DNA of 61,456 nt from NCBI RefSeq assembly GCF_003148625.1, contig NZ_QGGO01000033.1:1-61456 (forward strand), in the 5' to 3' direction. The translations under genes were made by a program, and so were the position numbers. Position 1 is the first letter of the stretch; each line of letters opens with the position of its first letter. The DNA comes from Arcicella aurantiaca. Lineage in GTDB: Bacteria > Bacteroidota > Bacteroidia > Cytophagales > Spirosomataceae. The notes below the pieces were generated by a model. The model was not told where the DNA came from, did not search any database, and saw nothing but the letters and a program-made list of their open reading frames with translations. Below, piece by piece: positions 1-8,715 of this stretch.

Positions 1-124
1 CATTTTTAGGTATGGATTAGACCACCTAATAAAAGCATTAACCTTTGATAGTCAGATAATTAAACATTACTTACAACTTTTGACACGTACTTAGATTAAT
101 CTATTAACAAATCATCAACAATAC

Positions 125-3034
125 TTAGTTCATTTTCACTATTTTCCCCAATAACTTTCGTCCATTTTCCATTTGTATCGACAAAATCGTTACCCCATTG
201 TTCAAATCGGAAGCATCTAAATTTAGTTTATTTATGCCTTGATTGAGAAAAACCGTTTCTGTTCTCAATATTATACCCATTGAAGTAACAAATTTTATTG
301 TTCCCCATTGGCTTGCGGTTGAATAAATTTCTGCCACAAATTTACCATTTGTAGGATTTGGATAGGCAGTTATTTCTTTGTCGTAATCATTTTGATTGAT
401 ACATAATTCAGATTCTTGACAAATTGTTTTTTCCTGACAAGTCAATACGAAGGTTTCAGCTTCGGGCAATGCAGTAATTGTACCTGCATATCTAACGGTT
501 AAACGCCTTGATTTCCCATCTTTAAACAATGCCCAAGCACTTGCAGGAATATCAAAGCAAAAGGTTTTGTAAAATAGCTTTTCACTTCCTAAAGTATTTA
601 CCAAGTCAAAACGATAACCTCTGTTGGCTTGTGTTGTACCGATTTTCTGTTTATCTAAGTATAAATCTAAAGTCAGAATATTATCATAATTTTCAGTATT
701 ATAAGCCCAACCTTTTACAGAACAACAATTGGCTTTTTCAACAAATCCACGATAAGCCAATGAAGCGACAGGACCTTTTTCAATATCAATGGGGTCGGTA
801 ATGATAGGTTTATCGCTACAATCATTGCACTTCTCTCCTACTCCTTTTTGGGTTATGAAAATCGTTTTTATTATTCCTTCTCCCGAAATGGTAACTTTTG
901 CCGTCCGAGTATCTTTTTCTGAAGAAGCTAAAATCTTTAATCGAAAAGTATTATCAAAAGAACCCGTATCCGCACTTACTGTCACCCAAGCAACAGATTT
1001 TGCAACTTTCCATTTCAAATTAGAACTAACTTTTACTTCAAACTCTGCTCCTGTCGGAAATACGTTTGCCAAAGAATCGGGATTAATACCCAACCTAAAC
1101 CGAACGCCACAAACGCCAGAGCCACTTCCAGAACAACGTAATGTTTTTTCGGTTTCTGTCTGCGGTTCTAAGGTCTTATTTGTTCCGCCAAATCTTACCG
1201 TAATCTTATGCCGAGTACTACTTTTGAACCAAGCAGTATCGGGCAAAACGTATCTGAATGAACGAAAGTAGGCTTGTTGATTATTAAAGGTTGTCACTAA
1301 ATCTGAACGATTCCCTAAGTTTGCCTGCGTTGTTCCAATTTTTACGCTATCAATATAAACATCAACGGTTAAGATATTTTCAAGATTTTTACTGTCTAAA
1401 GCCCAACCTGTTATTTCTTGACAATCAACACTTTCTACTCCTCCTCGATACGTTTCTGGAGCATTGGGCAAAGTCGTTAATTTTGTACAGGTATTGTTAT
1501 AAGTATCTTTAAAATTGGGAATTGTCCCACAAGTTGAATAATCAGAGCTTGGCTGAGTGTAGCGAATATCGGTAGCAAATTCTTCATTCAATAAAATTCT
1601 CACGGGTTTGTTTCCATTGGCATCAAATACACTTCGCCAGTTTTTATATGACCGACAGGTATTGGTAATATTCGTTCTGTCCGAATTATTACAGCCATCG
1701 TTTGTGAGCATATCCTCCACACTATAAAGGGCAACGCCACAGGTTTCAACGGGCTTCATCGTTCCATTTGTGCCTTTAATGTATTTATTAACCATTTCTG
1801 TAAGCATTTTTTTCTGAGCGGGTTCTTCTAAATTATAGTTGAAGGCACTCATTAATTTTGCTCCATGCGTATAACATTCTTCAAATTGTTGTTGGGTGGC
1901 AAAAGGTCCTTCAGCTTCATTCATCACCCATTTATCAGGAAAATTACTCCGACAAATATCTGTAATATGTCGATGGTCAGAAAAAGGGGCATTATTTACT
2001 TTTATACCGTCTGAACCTTCCCCAATATCTTTAAAACCGTAAGTTCCCATTCTGGTTTCGGTAATTGAGCCATAATCATTAATGACTTTTATTCTGTTAT
2101 CAACACCTTTTACAGCTTTTACAAAACTCATAGAATAATTTTTCAACAAACTATGACGGTACATATACCAATCCTGCGTGTGTTTTCCGTTGCCAATAAA
2201 TACACCCCATGCAAAAGAACCTGCGGGTGCGGTTGGTTCAACGGTATCAAAACTGCTGAAATCTCTCCCCCTTGCTCCCCATGTTAATTGAAATTTCTTA
2301 AAATCATTGCCATATTTATTTTTCAAAAACTCTCTAAATCCTGCAATTGCCGTAGGCGAATAATCAAAAATTGCATTGAAACCGCCATCGTTTCCTTTGG
2401 TCGTTTTATATGGAAAACCAAACTCTTGTTCAGCAGTTGTTACCATACTCATATAAAGTAAATCGTTGGTATCTAACAAATATTTATACCGATTGGCAAC
2501 TAAGCGAGCAAAATTTTGGCTTCGCTCCTGAAAAGGTTTAGAAGCAAAACTATAAGAAAGTACGTGTCCACAGTCGTCAATCAAATCACAACCGTTATAA
2601 CCCGTTGCTTGTTGTTGAACTCGCTTATTTTTACCTGTAACGTCATAGCCCACCATTCTATCAGCATTTGAGAGTCCATCGCACGGAGCTACGGTATTAT
2701 CGTCAGCAGCTCCAATAACTTTTACGTTACACCATGTGTACATACATACCCGCAAGCAAATTTTCATACCTCTGCTTCGAGCATACTGAATTTGCAAATC
2801 GTACTGTTCCCAAGGATTAGGAGTATTTACCTTAAATTGATTGATAACATCCCAACGAACTGTGATAATTACAGCATTCATTCCGATTTCTGAAGCCTTT
2901 TGTATTTGGTCTATCTGAGAATTGCGATAATCAACATTGACTAACGACAAAGCCATATAACGTTGATTATCTTGAGCTTTTGTGGACAAAAAAGCAAAAA
3001 GTAGAATAATGAGGACTGTATAGATTTTTTGCAT
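125..3034 (-). CDS. Secreted glycosidase-like multidomain protein with T9SS sorting domain
   Basis: 969 residues with a signal peptide (about 1-20, ending ...STKA). Residues ~25-430 look like a TIM-barrel glycoside hydrolase of the beta-galactosidase/GH42 type: an early strand with VRWDV, a candidate acid/base in TTAEQE (E202 or E204) and a second candidate Glu in NEAEGP near 370. Two copies of a ~110-residue module follow (about 528-640 and 759-870; both contain TTQAN and W/Y-rich strands), separated by a BACON-like domain (~645-750, ending in ITQKG). The C-terminus, starting AYPNPTNGKF, is a type IX secretion type A sorting domain, so the protein is probably exported and surface-anchored or released. 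The exact GH family and substrate are not determined. No partner genes (SusD-like or similar) are adjacent. Confidence 0.72.
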   Translation of the reverse strand: MQKIYTVLIILLFAFLSTKAQDNQRYMALSLVNVDYRNSQIDQIQKASEIGMNAVIITVRWDVINQFKVNTPNPWEQYDLQIQYARSRGMKICLRVCMYTWCNVKVIGAADDNTVAPCDGLSNADRMVGYDVTGKNKRVQQQATGYNGCDLIDDCGHVLSYSFASKPFQERSQNFARLVANRYKYLLDTNDLLYMSMVTTAEQEFGFPYKTTKGNDGGFNAIFDYSPTAIAGFREFLKNKYGNDFKKFQLTWGARGRDFSSFDTVEPTAPAGSFAWGVFIGNGKHTQDWYMYRHSLLKNYSMSFVKAVKGVDNRIKVINDYGSITETRMGTYGFKDIGEGSDGIKVNNAPFSDHRHITDICRSNFPDKWVMNEAEGPFATQQQFEECYTHGAKLMSAFNYNLEEPAQKKMLTEMVNKYIKGTNGTMKPVETCGVALYSVEDMLTNDGCNNSDRTNITNTCRSYKNWRSVFDANGNKPVRILLNEEFATDIRYTQPSSDYSTCGTIPNFKDTYNNTCTKLTTLPNAPETYRGGVESVDCQEITGWALDSKNLENILTVDVYIDSVKIGTTQANLGNRSDLVTTFNNQQAYFRSFRYVLPDTAWFKSSTRHKITVRFGGTNKTLEPQTETEKTLRCSGSGSGVCGVRFRLGINPDSLANVFPTGAEFEVKVSSNLKWKVAKSVAWVTVSADTGSFDNTFRLKILASSEKDTRTAKVTISGEGIIKTIFITQKGVGEKCNDCSDKPIITDPIDIEKGPVASLAYRGFVEKANCCSVKGWAYNTENYDNILTLDLYLDKQKIGTTQANRGYRFDLVNTLGSEKLFYKTFCFDIPASAWALFKDGKSRRLTVRYAGTITALPEAETFVLTCQEKTICQESELCINQNDYDKEITAYPNPTNGKFVAEIYSTASQWGTIKFVTSMGIILRTETVFLNQGINKLNLDASDLNNGVTILSIQMENGRKLLGKIVKMN

Positions 3035-3091
3035 ACACTAATAGGTTTTTTCTTTAGAACGAATTTACAAGAAAGAACTTGCCCAAAAAAC

Positions 3092-3127
3092 AAAAAGACT
3101 CGTCCAATTATTGAACGAGTCTTTTTT
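3092..3127. terminator. Hairpin terminator after rpmA, usable from both sides
   Basis: A 12-bp perfect stem (3092-3103 with 3115-3126) has an 11-nt loop and is flanked by A- and T-runs. It sits between the rpmA stop codon and the start of the leftward secreted-protein gene, so it would end leftward rpmA transcription. Confidence 0.75.
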
Positions 3128-3147
3128 GAGAAAAGAAAACGTGAAGA

Positions 3148-3516
3148 CTATTCTTCTTCTTTCTTCGCTTTTTTAGCTTTTTTGGGAGCTTCTTCAGCAA
3201 CAACTTCAACTGGAGCTGCAACTTCTACCGCTTTAGCAACTGGAGCATCAACTACAACAGTACTGAAAGGTAATACGTCAACGATAGAACGTCCTTTAAA
3301 TCCTTTTTTGAAAGTTACTAAACCATCAGCTAAAGCAAATAAAGTATGGTCTTTTCCAAGACCTACGTTTACGCCAGGATTATGAGCTGTTCCTCTTTGA
3401 CGAACAATGATATTTCCTGCAATTGCTGGCTGACCTCCGAAAATTTTAACGCCAAGGCGTTTACTGTGTGACTCACGGCCGTTCTTCGAACTACCCGCAC
3501 CTTTTTTGTGTGCCAT
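3148..3516 (-). CDS. rpmA: 50S ribosomal protein L27 with charged C-terminal tail
   Basis: The N-terminal ~85 residues are canonical L27, a large-subunit protein whose N-terminus reaches the peptidyl transferase centre ([14 protein letters not shown], then SKRLGVK and RQRGT). It begins directly at MAHKKG, so there is no cleaved N-terminal extension. At 122 residues it is longer than the usual ~85-90, because of a C-terminal Ala/Val/Glu-rich stretch ending in [11 protein letters not shown]. It lies 101 bp downstream of rplU on the same strand, the usual L21-L27 order. A strong hairpin follows. Confidence 0.97.
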   Translation of the reverse strand: MAHKKGAGSSKNGRESHSKRLGVKIFGGQPAIAGNIIVRQRGTAHNPGVNVGLGKDHTLFALADGLVTFKKGFKGRSIVDVLPFSTVVVDAPVAKAVEVAAPVEVVAEEAPKKAKKAKKEEE

Positions 3517-3582
3517 TTCTCTTGAATGAGTTTATGAGCTTAAAGTGTATGAGTTTTAAGTTTTGAGAATTTATTAAAGATT

Positions 3583-3613
3583 CCCTAATCCCTAATCCCT
3601 AACCCCTAATCCC
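3583..3613 (-). repeat. Telomere-like G-tract repeat between rplU and rpmA
   Basis: On the minus (transcribed) strand there are five G-tracts of 3-4 G separated by ATTA or TTA linkers (GGGATTAGGGGTTAGGGATT and onward). Four or more G3 tracts with 3-4 nt loops fit the standard G-quadruplex pattern, and the motif would be in the L21-L27 transcript between the two cistrons. Confidence 0.8.
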
Positions 3614-3617
3614 TATC

Positions 3618-3929
3618 TTAAAATGTGATTCCTTCGATTAATACTTTCGTCAAATCTTGACGGTGGCCGTTTTGCTTTTGATAGCCTTTACGACGTTTTT
3701 TCTTGAAAACAAGAACCTTCTCACCACGAACGTGAGCTAAAATTTTACCTGAAACTGTTGCACCTGCTACTGTCGGAAGACCTACTTTGATGTCTCCGTC
3801 ATTATCGACAAGAAGAACCTTATCGAAAACCAGTGCAGCGCCTTCCTCTCCCGCCAAACGGTGGGTGTAGAGGTAACGGTCTTTCTCAACTTTAAATTGC
3901 TGACCAGCGATTTCTACGATTGCGTACAT
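3618..3929 (-). CDS. rplU: 50S ribosomal protein L21
   Basis: 103 residues, normal L21 length. It starts MYAIVEIAGQQFKVEKDR and has the conserved basic KKRRKGYQKQNGHRQ segment used to bind 23S rRNA. First gene of a leftward rplU-rpmA pair. The 220 bp between its start and the divergent thioredoxin-like gene at 4152 is AT-rich and must hold the promoters for both; no convincing motif was identified there. Confidence 0.98.
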   Translation of the reverse strand: MYAIVEIAGQQFKVEKDRYLYTHRLAGEEGAALVFDKVLLVDNDGDIKVGLPTVAGATVSGKILAHVRGEKVLVFKKKRRKGYQKQNGHRQDLTKVLIEGITF

Positions 3930-4151
3930 TTGTAAATTGTTTTAATGAAATTTTAATTTGGGTTGCAAAGGTACAGCTTTTGTTTTGAAATCTAAAAGTT
4001 ATCGACTACTTTTATTTCAAATTTTACGATTATTTTTATTCATTTCTTTTTTTATAACACGCTGGATGATAGAACGTTATAGCAATCATTAACACGTTAT
4101 TTCAAAAAATGTAAAAGTAATCTAAAATAAACAATCCAAAAACAAAAAAGT

Positions 4152-4440
4152 ATGTATTGGAACAGAATGCTCAAAATACTGTCTTTGGGACTGTATTTGT
4201 CTGTTTTTCAAGCAATTGGACAACACAAAAAAGTAGAAATTGTTAAGTTTGAGGATTTGCAACAACTTATAAACCATGCCACTGATACCACTTTAGTTGT
4301 GCATTTTTGGGCTACATGGTGCCGTCCATGTGTCGAGGAGTTACCAAGTCTTGAAAAACTAAGTCAAGAATATTCAACCAAGAAAGTGCGTTTCTTGATG
4401 GTTAGCATAGACTTTCCGAAGGATTTAAAGGAAAAAGTTA
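4152..4440 (+). pseudogene. TlpA/ResA-like thioredoxin, 5' part (interrupted by IS1595 element)
   Basis: N-terminal half of an exported thioredoxin-fold protein: hydrophobic signal segment (~6-22, ending AIGQ), then VVHFWATWCRPC with the redox CxxC at about residues 57 and 60, and VSIDFP. Translation runs into the inserted element, adds a few foreign residues (ELYTY) and stops at 4460. The rest of the protein is at 9056-9282. Joining base 4440 to 9056 keeps the frame (Thr codon ACG split over the junction) and gives ~171 residues, normal for this family. The fragment keeps the active site but lacks the cis-Pro half of the fold, so it is very probably inactive. Confidence 0.9.
4433..4440 (+). 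repeat. Left target-site duplication
   Basis: AAAAGTTA abuts the left inverted repeat and is repeated exactly at 9048-9055 after the right inverted repeat. Eight base pairs is the characteristic duplication size of IS1595-family insertions. Confidence 0.93.
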
Positions 4441-4465
4441 CGGAACTATATACTTATTGACGCAA
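4441..4465 (+). repeat. Left terminal inverted repeat (IRL)
   Basis: 25 bp identical to the reverse complement of 9023-9047. The outer end reads CGGAACTATATACTT. Weaker similarity (AAAAAG, CCC) continues inward. Confidence 0.93.
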
Positions 4466-4479
4466 CTTTCAAAAAGCCC

Positions 4480-4516
4480 AAAAATGCCCTCTATGCGGCT
4501 TTTGAGGGCATTTTTT
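4480..4516 (-). terminator. Terminator overlapping transposase stop
   Basis: Stem AAAATGCCCTC (from 4481) with GAGGGCATTTT (to ~4514) and a T-run. It overlaps the transposase stop codon at 4491-4493. It would end leftward transcription before the element's edge. Confidence 0.7.
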
Positions 4517-5564
4517 GAGATGAGACAACATCTCTCGCTCGCTTTTTGCCGTCTCTAATCTTTTTTGAATTTGTAGTCATTCCTTTGATTATTGTATCTG
4601 ACGGAAGCATAGAGTTAAATACAAGAGTCTCAAACATATCATCAAATTTACGATTATTGTACTTAAAACAGAACTCATCTACATAATTTGGGAGATATTT
4701 CTCACTTACGCTGTGATATTGCCCTATAATTCCCCTTTTTACGATTGCCCAAAAGGATTCAATACTATTTGTGTTTAGTCCTTTGTAGGAATACATCTTG
4801 CTATGGTCAATCTTAATATGCTCTATGATAGTGTCAAACTTGCTATATGCCTTAAATTCGTCTGTGATAAGCACACTTTCATCCATATCTACATAATGCT
4901 GAACCATTGCCTTAAAATTCTTCCAATTAGTTTTCTTCATTACTTCGGCAATCACGTCCCCATTTCTTTGCACCATACCCACGACAGGCACTTTACTTGT
5001 ACCACGACCTCTGGGGGCATCTTCTGTCAAACCGTTTTTCTTAATAGCGTTATTGTCAAAGGTAAATCTATCTGTTAAATCTTCTAATTTATCTTCCAAA
5101 TACTCGTTATAGTCCATTGCACCCGTGTATTTGGCACTTTGAAATTTACGGGGTTTTCCCCCGACATAGGTCTCGTCCATTTCCACGATGCCATTTAGGG
5201 AAATAAAGCCGTCAGACATGATTTCACGGACTTGGTGGTACATCTTCCAAGCTGTTTTGGGTGTGATTCCTAAATGGCGATGAAGTTGCAAAGCGGAGAT
5301 TCCTTTTTTTGCATCACTTATGATTGCAAAGCACATTAGCCAAACCCTTAATGATAGCCGTGTATGATGCAAATAAGTGTCAGAGGTAACGGAGAATTTC
5401 CTTCTACATTCATTACAAAAATATCTAAAATCAACGTATCTTTTTGAAGCATTTTTAGAACCACAATGACAACAAATAGGCTTATTGCCCCAACGCACAT
5501 ACTCAAAATAATTAGTAGCTTCCGTCTCTGTTGGAAATGAGTCAGCAATTTTTATAAGATTCAT
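4491..5564 (-). CDS. IS1595-family (ISXO2-like) DDE transposase
   Basis: 357 residues, full length. An N-terminal zinc ribbon has CxxC pairs at 31/34 and 50/53. A helix-turn-helix region follows (~85-115, ISALQLHRHLGITPKTAWK). The ISXO2-type catalytic domain has D130 (VEMDETYVGGKPRK), D235 (LITDEFKAY) and E269 (NTNSIESFWAIVKRG), matching the family's DDE layout. It mobilises the element by acting on the 25-bp terminal repeats. It is intact with no frameshift, so the element may be autonomous. It lies 184 bp downstream of the cargo ATPase on the same strand but is separated from it by a hairpin. Confidence 0.95.
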   Translation of the reverse strand: MNLIKIADSFPTETEATNYFEYVRWGNKPICCHCGSKNASKRYVDFRYFCNECRRKFSVTSDTYLHHTRLSLRVWLMCFAIISDAKKGISALQLHRHLGITPKTAWKMYHQVREIMSDGFISLNGIVEMDETYVGGKPRKFQSAKYTGAMDYNEYLEDKLEDLTDRFTFDNNAIKKNGLTEDAPRGRGTSKVPVVGMVQRNGDVIAEVMKKTNWKNFKAMVQHYVDMDESVLITDEFKAYSKFDTIIEHIKIDHSKMYSYKGLNTNSIESFWAIVKRGIIGQYHSVSEKYLPNYVDEFCFKYNNRKFDDMFETLVFNSMLPSDTIIKGMTTNSKKIRDGKKRARDVVSSQKMPSKAA

Positions 5565-5701
5565 TATTTTGTTTTAAACTGGAAAGTATTTTATTAACAG
5601 GAGTAAATATATAATATATTTCTTTAAAGCATGAATTTAAAAGAAAATAATTCCGTAAAAATTCAATTTAAAAGAATTATTTTCTAAACCAAATTGTAAA
5701 A

Positions 5702-5738
5702 AAACCGCTCTAAGTTATTTTAAAACTGCGAGCGGTTT
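5702..5738 (-). terminator. Hairpin terminator after cargo ATPase
   Basis: Stem AAACCGCTC (5702-5710) pairs with GAGCGGTTT (5730-5738). It lies just past the ATPase stop codon, with an A-run on the plus strand that would be a U-run in the leftward transcript. This separates cargo transcription from the transposase. Confidence 0.65.
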
Positions 5739-5747
5739 ATTATCTGA

Positions 5748-7550
5748 CTAAATATTTAAGAACTTGATTTTTGAAGATAGTTTTACGATTGCTTGTTTTT
5801 CTATGTTGTCGATAGATAACTCACCTTCCTTGTTTCCAAATTTTTCTGTTAAGTCTCCATCATCGTTTAACGTAACAATGTATTGTATTTTTTTTCCTTC
5901 ATTAATCAATCTTGAAATGAATTTATAAGTATATACAAAATGTGATTTATCCATACTATCAAAAATCCCATCATGTATTAAAAATCTTGGCAGTGCTATA
6001 CCTTTATTTATTGAATTTAATAATATTGATAAGTCATAGATTAAAGTTCGACCACTATTTTTCCCTTTTGAATCATCGGAAGGCATGGAAACTTTAATAC
6101 TAACTTTTGATTCTGTTCTACTATTAGCTTCAATTGAAAACGCCGAACTTTTACTTTCTGGATAAATTTGATTGTGGACGTGGTTAAATACTTTTTTAAA
6201 TTGTGAAATGAGTTCTTCCGAATCTTCAATTAATTCTTTAATACTTCTACTTAATTCTGCACCTTGACGTTTCCAAATATTTTCTTGTTCTTCTAACCTT
6301 TTGTATTCTTCATAATACTCAGTAATTTTATTTAACTCTGCATTGGTATCACCAAGAACCGTAAAAGCCTCTTGCAAATCTTTAATTGCCCCATGATTTA
6401 CATTTAATAATTGAAATATAGAACTGCGTTTTAAATCAAGATTAATAATCTCATCGCTTCTATTAGCAATATTTAATTCAAGTTCTTTAATCTCATTGTT
6501 TAAAAAATCTTTTCTTGATTCTGATAGCATTTTACGAAAATACAAAGCCTCATTTAACGTTTTTTTAATAACATTTCCCAACTCCCTATTCAACTCACTA
6601 TACATTTTCTCAATGCTTTTAACTGTACTTTGTTGAATATTTCCATCTGGAAGGTTCAAACTTTCTTTATAAGATTCCACCTTTCTATTATCCCAAAAGT
6701 TTTGAGCAGCTAATTCTTTAATTTGATTAGTTAATTCATTTAACTCGTCTTCTCTTTTTTGATGTTGTTCAGCTAACTTAAAGTTATCAACGATATTTTG
6801 AATCCTTGCTTTTTCGTTTTTTAAGAACTCAATTCTATTTGCAGTTTCATCAATTTTCAATATCCCATAATTTTCAAGAATATTTCTCTTCTGCTTTCTG
6901 ATAAGTGCTTGTTGTTCTTTGATATTAGAAATCAACTCAAAGTTTTCGCAAATCAATGAATTATTTAAGCCCAAAAAAAAGAAGTTATATTGGTTAAGTT
7001 CTACTTGCTTGTTTGCTCCATACACAATATATTCAGTAGGCTCTTCAAAAAGTTGTCCATTTCTTTTGTGAATTTTAAGGAAAAACACCATTAATTTCCT
7101 ATACCATGAATCCTTAATAATACCTTCATAATCAGGATTTGAAAATATTTTCTCTGTAAGGATTAGTTTTAGGTTTTTCGTCTGAAAAGTCTGTAAATCA
7201 AAAATATTTGTTCCGAACTCAACCTCTTGGTGTTTTGCAAAACTTCGCTTTATAACATAATCTACACCATTTAATTCAAACTCTAAAACTGCTGTGTATT
7301 GTTTCAAAAACTCTTTCTTAGCATAAAGTCTTGGAGTACGTGTATTAAAATCTGCTAACAAACAAAAATCAATCAAATTTAAAAAAGTGGATTTTCCTAT
7401 ACCGTTTAATGATTCTTTGGGTTCATTTGAAGTTATTTTTTTGCCAAATACAAAATTTACTCCATTCTTAAACTCAACAACATTGTTATTTTGAGTTATT
7501 CCAGAGTTGAATAAACCTAATGGCTCACTATATAGCTTTTTTAAATACAT
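5748..7550 (-). CDS. DUF2326/YydD-type ABC ATPase of an ABC-three-component system
   Basis: 600 residues with SMC/RecN-like organisation. The N-terminal half-ATPase has a P-loop NGIGKST (about 48-54). A long coiled-coil region follows (~210-450, rich in Glu/Lys/Leu/Asn). The C-terminal half has a signature-like SGRTLIYDLS (~490-500) and a Walker B-like strand RFLIHDGIFDSMD (~518-530), typical of DUF2326. In ABC-3C systems such ATPases are thought to sense nucleic-acid or nucleoprotein states and control a linked effector; that role is predicted from family context, not shown here. It starts 2 nt after the small middle-component gene, so the two are surely co-transcribed. Confidence 0.85.
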   Translation of the reverse strand: MYLKKLYSEPLGLFNSGITQNNNVVEFKNGVNFVFGKKITSNEPKESLNGIGKSTFLNLIDFCLLADFNTRTPRLYAKKEFLKQYTAVLEFELNGVDYVIKRSFAKHQEVEFGTNIFDLQTFQTKNLKLILTEKIFSNPDYEGIIKDSWYRKLMVFFLKIHKRNGQLFEEPTEYIVYGANKQVELNQYNFFFLGLNNSLICENFELISNIKEQQALIRKQKRNILENYGILKIDETANRIEFLKNEKARIQNIVDNFKLAEQHQKREDELNELTNQIKELAAQNFWDNRKVESYKESLNLPDGNIQQSTVKSIEKMYSELNRELGNVIKKTLNEALYFRKMLSESRKDFLNNEIKELELNIANRSDEIINLDLKRSSIFQLLNVNHGAIKDLQEAFTVLGDTNAELNKITEYYEEYKRLEEQENIWKRQGAELSRSIKELIEDSEELISQFKKVFNHVHNQIYPESKSSAFSIEANSRTESKVSIKVSMPSDDSKGKNSGRTLIYDLSILLNSINKGIALPRFLIHDGIFDSMDKSHFVYTYKFISRLINEGKKIQYIVTLNDDGDLTEKFGNKEGELSIDNIEKQAIVKLSSKIKFLNI

Positions 7551-7552
7551 TT

Positions 7553-7777
7553 TTATTTTACAAGTCGTACTGTATAATTTTCATAGACAATAATATCAAA
7601 CATTGCCAAAAAGGTCAGAGTATTATAAAATTGATAAAGATTTATTTGCTTAATATCTTTCATTTTTAGAAATAAATCTTCAATATTATATTCCTTCTTT
7701 TTGAGCAGTTTAACAATGTCATAACCTAAAAAAATCAGGCTTTTATGTAAGTTTTCTTCTTTTGATGGAATAACCAT
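7553..7777 (-). CDS. ABC-3C middle component-like small protein
   Basis: 74 residues, all-alpha with a short beta end, consistent with a winged-helix domain (helices around LHKSLIFLGYDIVKLL and IEDLFLKMKD, wing-like DIIVYENYTVRLVK). ABC-3C operons normally encode a small winged-helix 'middle component' between effector and ATPase, which is the position here. Its start codon shares one base with the stop of the HNH gene (TAATG) and its stop is 2 nt before the ATPase start, indicating translational coupling. Assignment rests on context and size more than on recognised residues. Confidence 0.7.
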   Translation of the reverse strand: MVIPSKEENLHKSLIFLGYDIVKLLKKKEYNIEDLFLKMKDIKQINLYQFYNTLTFLAMFDIIVYENYTVRLVK

Positions 7778-8715
7778 TAGAATAAATTTAGTTGTATCAA
7801 ATCAACAGGCTCTTCTCCAAGATTACAAATTTCAAAATAATGGATAATAATTGCTTTTGCATTAATTTGATACTTTGAGTCTTCTATATATCTCACTGGT
7901 AGTATTCTTTTAGCAAGTTTTTCAAACGCCGAAAAGTCTTTAATTTTAATATTGTGGTCAGTTACACCCAATATTTCACAGAAACATGATTGGATTTTTT
8001 CTCTCAAAATATCTGGCTTGTCATCATTAAGCTCACTTAATTCTCGAAGATAGTCATCAACAAGATTTTTTCGTTTTGTAGAATTTACTATCATAGAATT
8101 GACCCTATTTCTATGTTCTTCTGGAAAATTTAAGTCTATTTTGACTTTAAGTCTAAAATTGATATTTTCCTTCGTTAAAGAACGTATGTGTTCGGAAGGA
8201 TAAGTAATAGATGTGTCAATATAATCAAAAATTTCCCTAATAATTTCGTCATCTTCAAGTATTTGATTAATTGATTGATTTCCATAATAGTTATTGTTAA
8301 TAGTGTTATTACTATTGATTGTTGTTATTGAGTTATCAATAATTATTTGATTTTCAATAATACTATTGATTCTGTCTTCATCAATCAACGTAGGATTTTC
8401 TAAAAATTTAGCCTCATGCTCTGCTTTCCATTGTTTTAAAATTGATGTTGTATATTTCCCTTCGTTTTTGTCAATTTTGGAATGGTGTGATGGACACATA
8501 ACAATTAAATTGTCAAACTCATTTGGATTTATATTCTGGGAATTGTATCTGGCTGATTTATTGTTTAACCCTTCAATGTGAGCAATTTCACCATTGAAAG
8601 TTTCACCATCAAATAAGAGAACTGAACAATCTTGTTCTAAAAAACAGCACTTATTTCCACTCAATGCAAATAGTTTTTTCAAAGTAAGTACACTGTATTT
8701 CCGTGATTCAGCCAT
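7777..8715 (-). CDS. HNH nuclease effector with ABC-3C-type C-terminal region
   Basis: 312 residues. Residues ~10-105 form an HNH domain: KKLFALSGNKCCF with Cys23/Cys24/Cys30, IAHIEGL with His46, DNLIVMCPSHHSKID with Asn69, Cys74, His77 and His78, then a closing helix LKQWKAEHE. A linker rich in Asn (about 127-150) leads to a helical C-terminal region ending in a hydrophobic strand-like tail (AIIIHYFEI...LIQLNLF), as in ABC-3C effectors whose C-terminal domain docks to the ATPase module. Predicted role: DNA cleavage when the system is triggered. First gene of a three-gene leftward operon within the transposon. No immunity gene is seen. Confidence 0.78.
   Translation of the reverse strand: MAESRKYSVLTLKKLFALSGNKCCFLEQDCSVLLFDGETFNGEIAHIEGLNNKSARYNSQNINPNEFDNLIVMCPSHHSKIDKNEGKYTTSILKQWKAEHEAKFLENPTLIDEDRINSIIENQIIIDNSITTINSNNTINNNYYGNQSINQILEDDEIIREIFDYIDTSITYPSEHIRSLTKENINFRLKVKIDLNFPEEHRNRVNSMIVNSTKRKNLVDDYLRELSELNDDKPDILREKIQSCFCEILGVTDHNIKIKDFSAFEKLAKRILPVRYIEDSKYQINAKAIIIHYFEICNLGEEPVDLIQLNLF

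Noticed and set aside
1-124. Possible gene at the left edge
   Set aside because: No frame with recognisable content; AT-rich spacer only.
3580-3616. CRISPR-like direct repeats
   Set aside because: Units are 7-8 bp with no spacers; a microsatellite-like G-tract repeat instead. No CRISPR array or cas gene was seen anywhere in the window.
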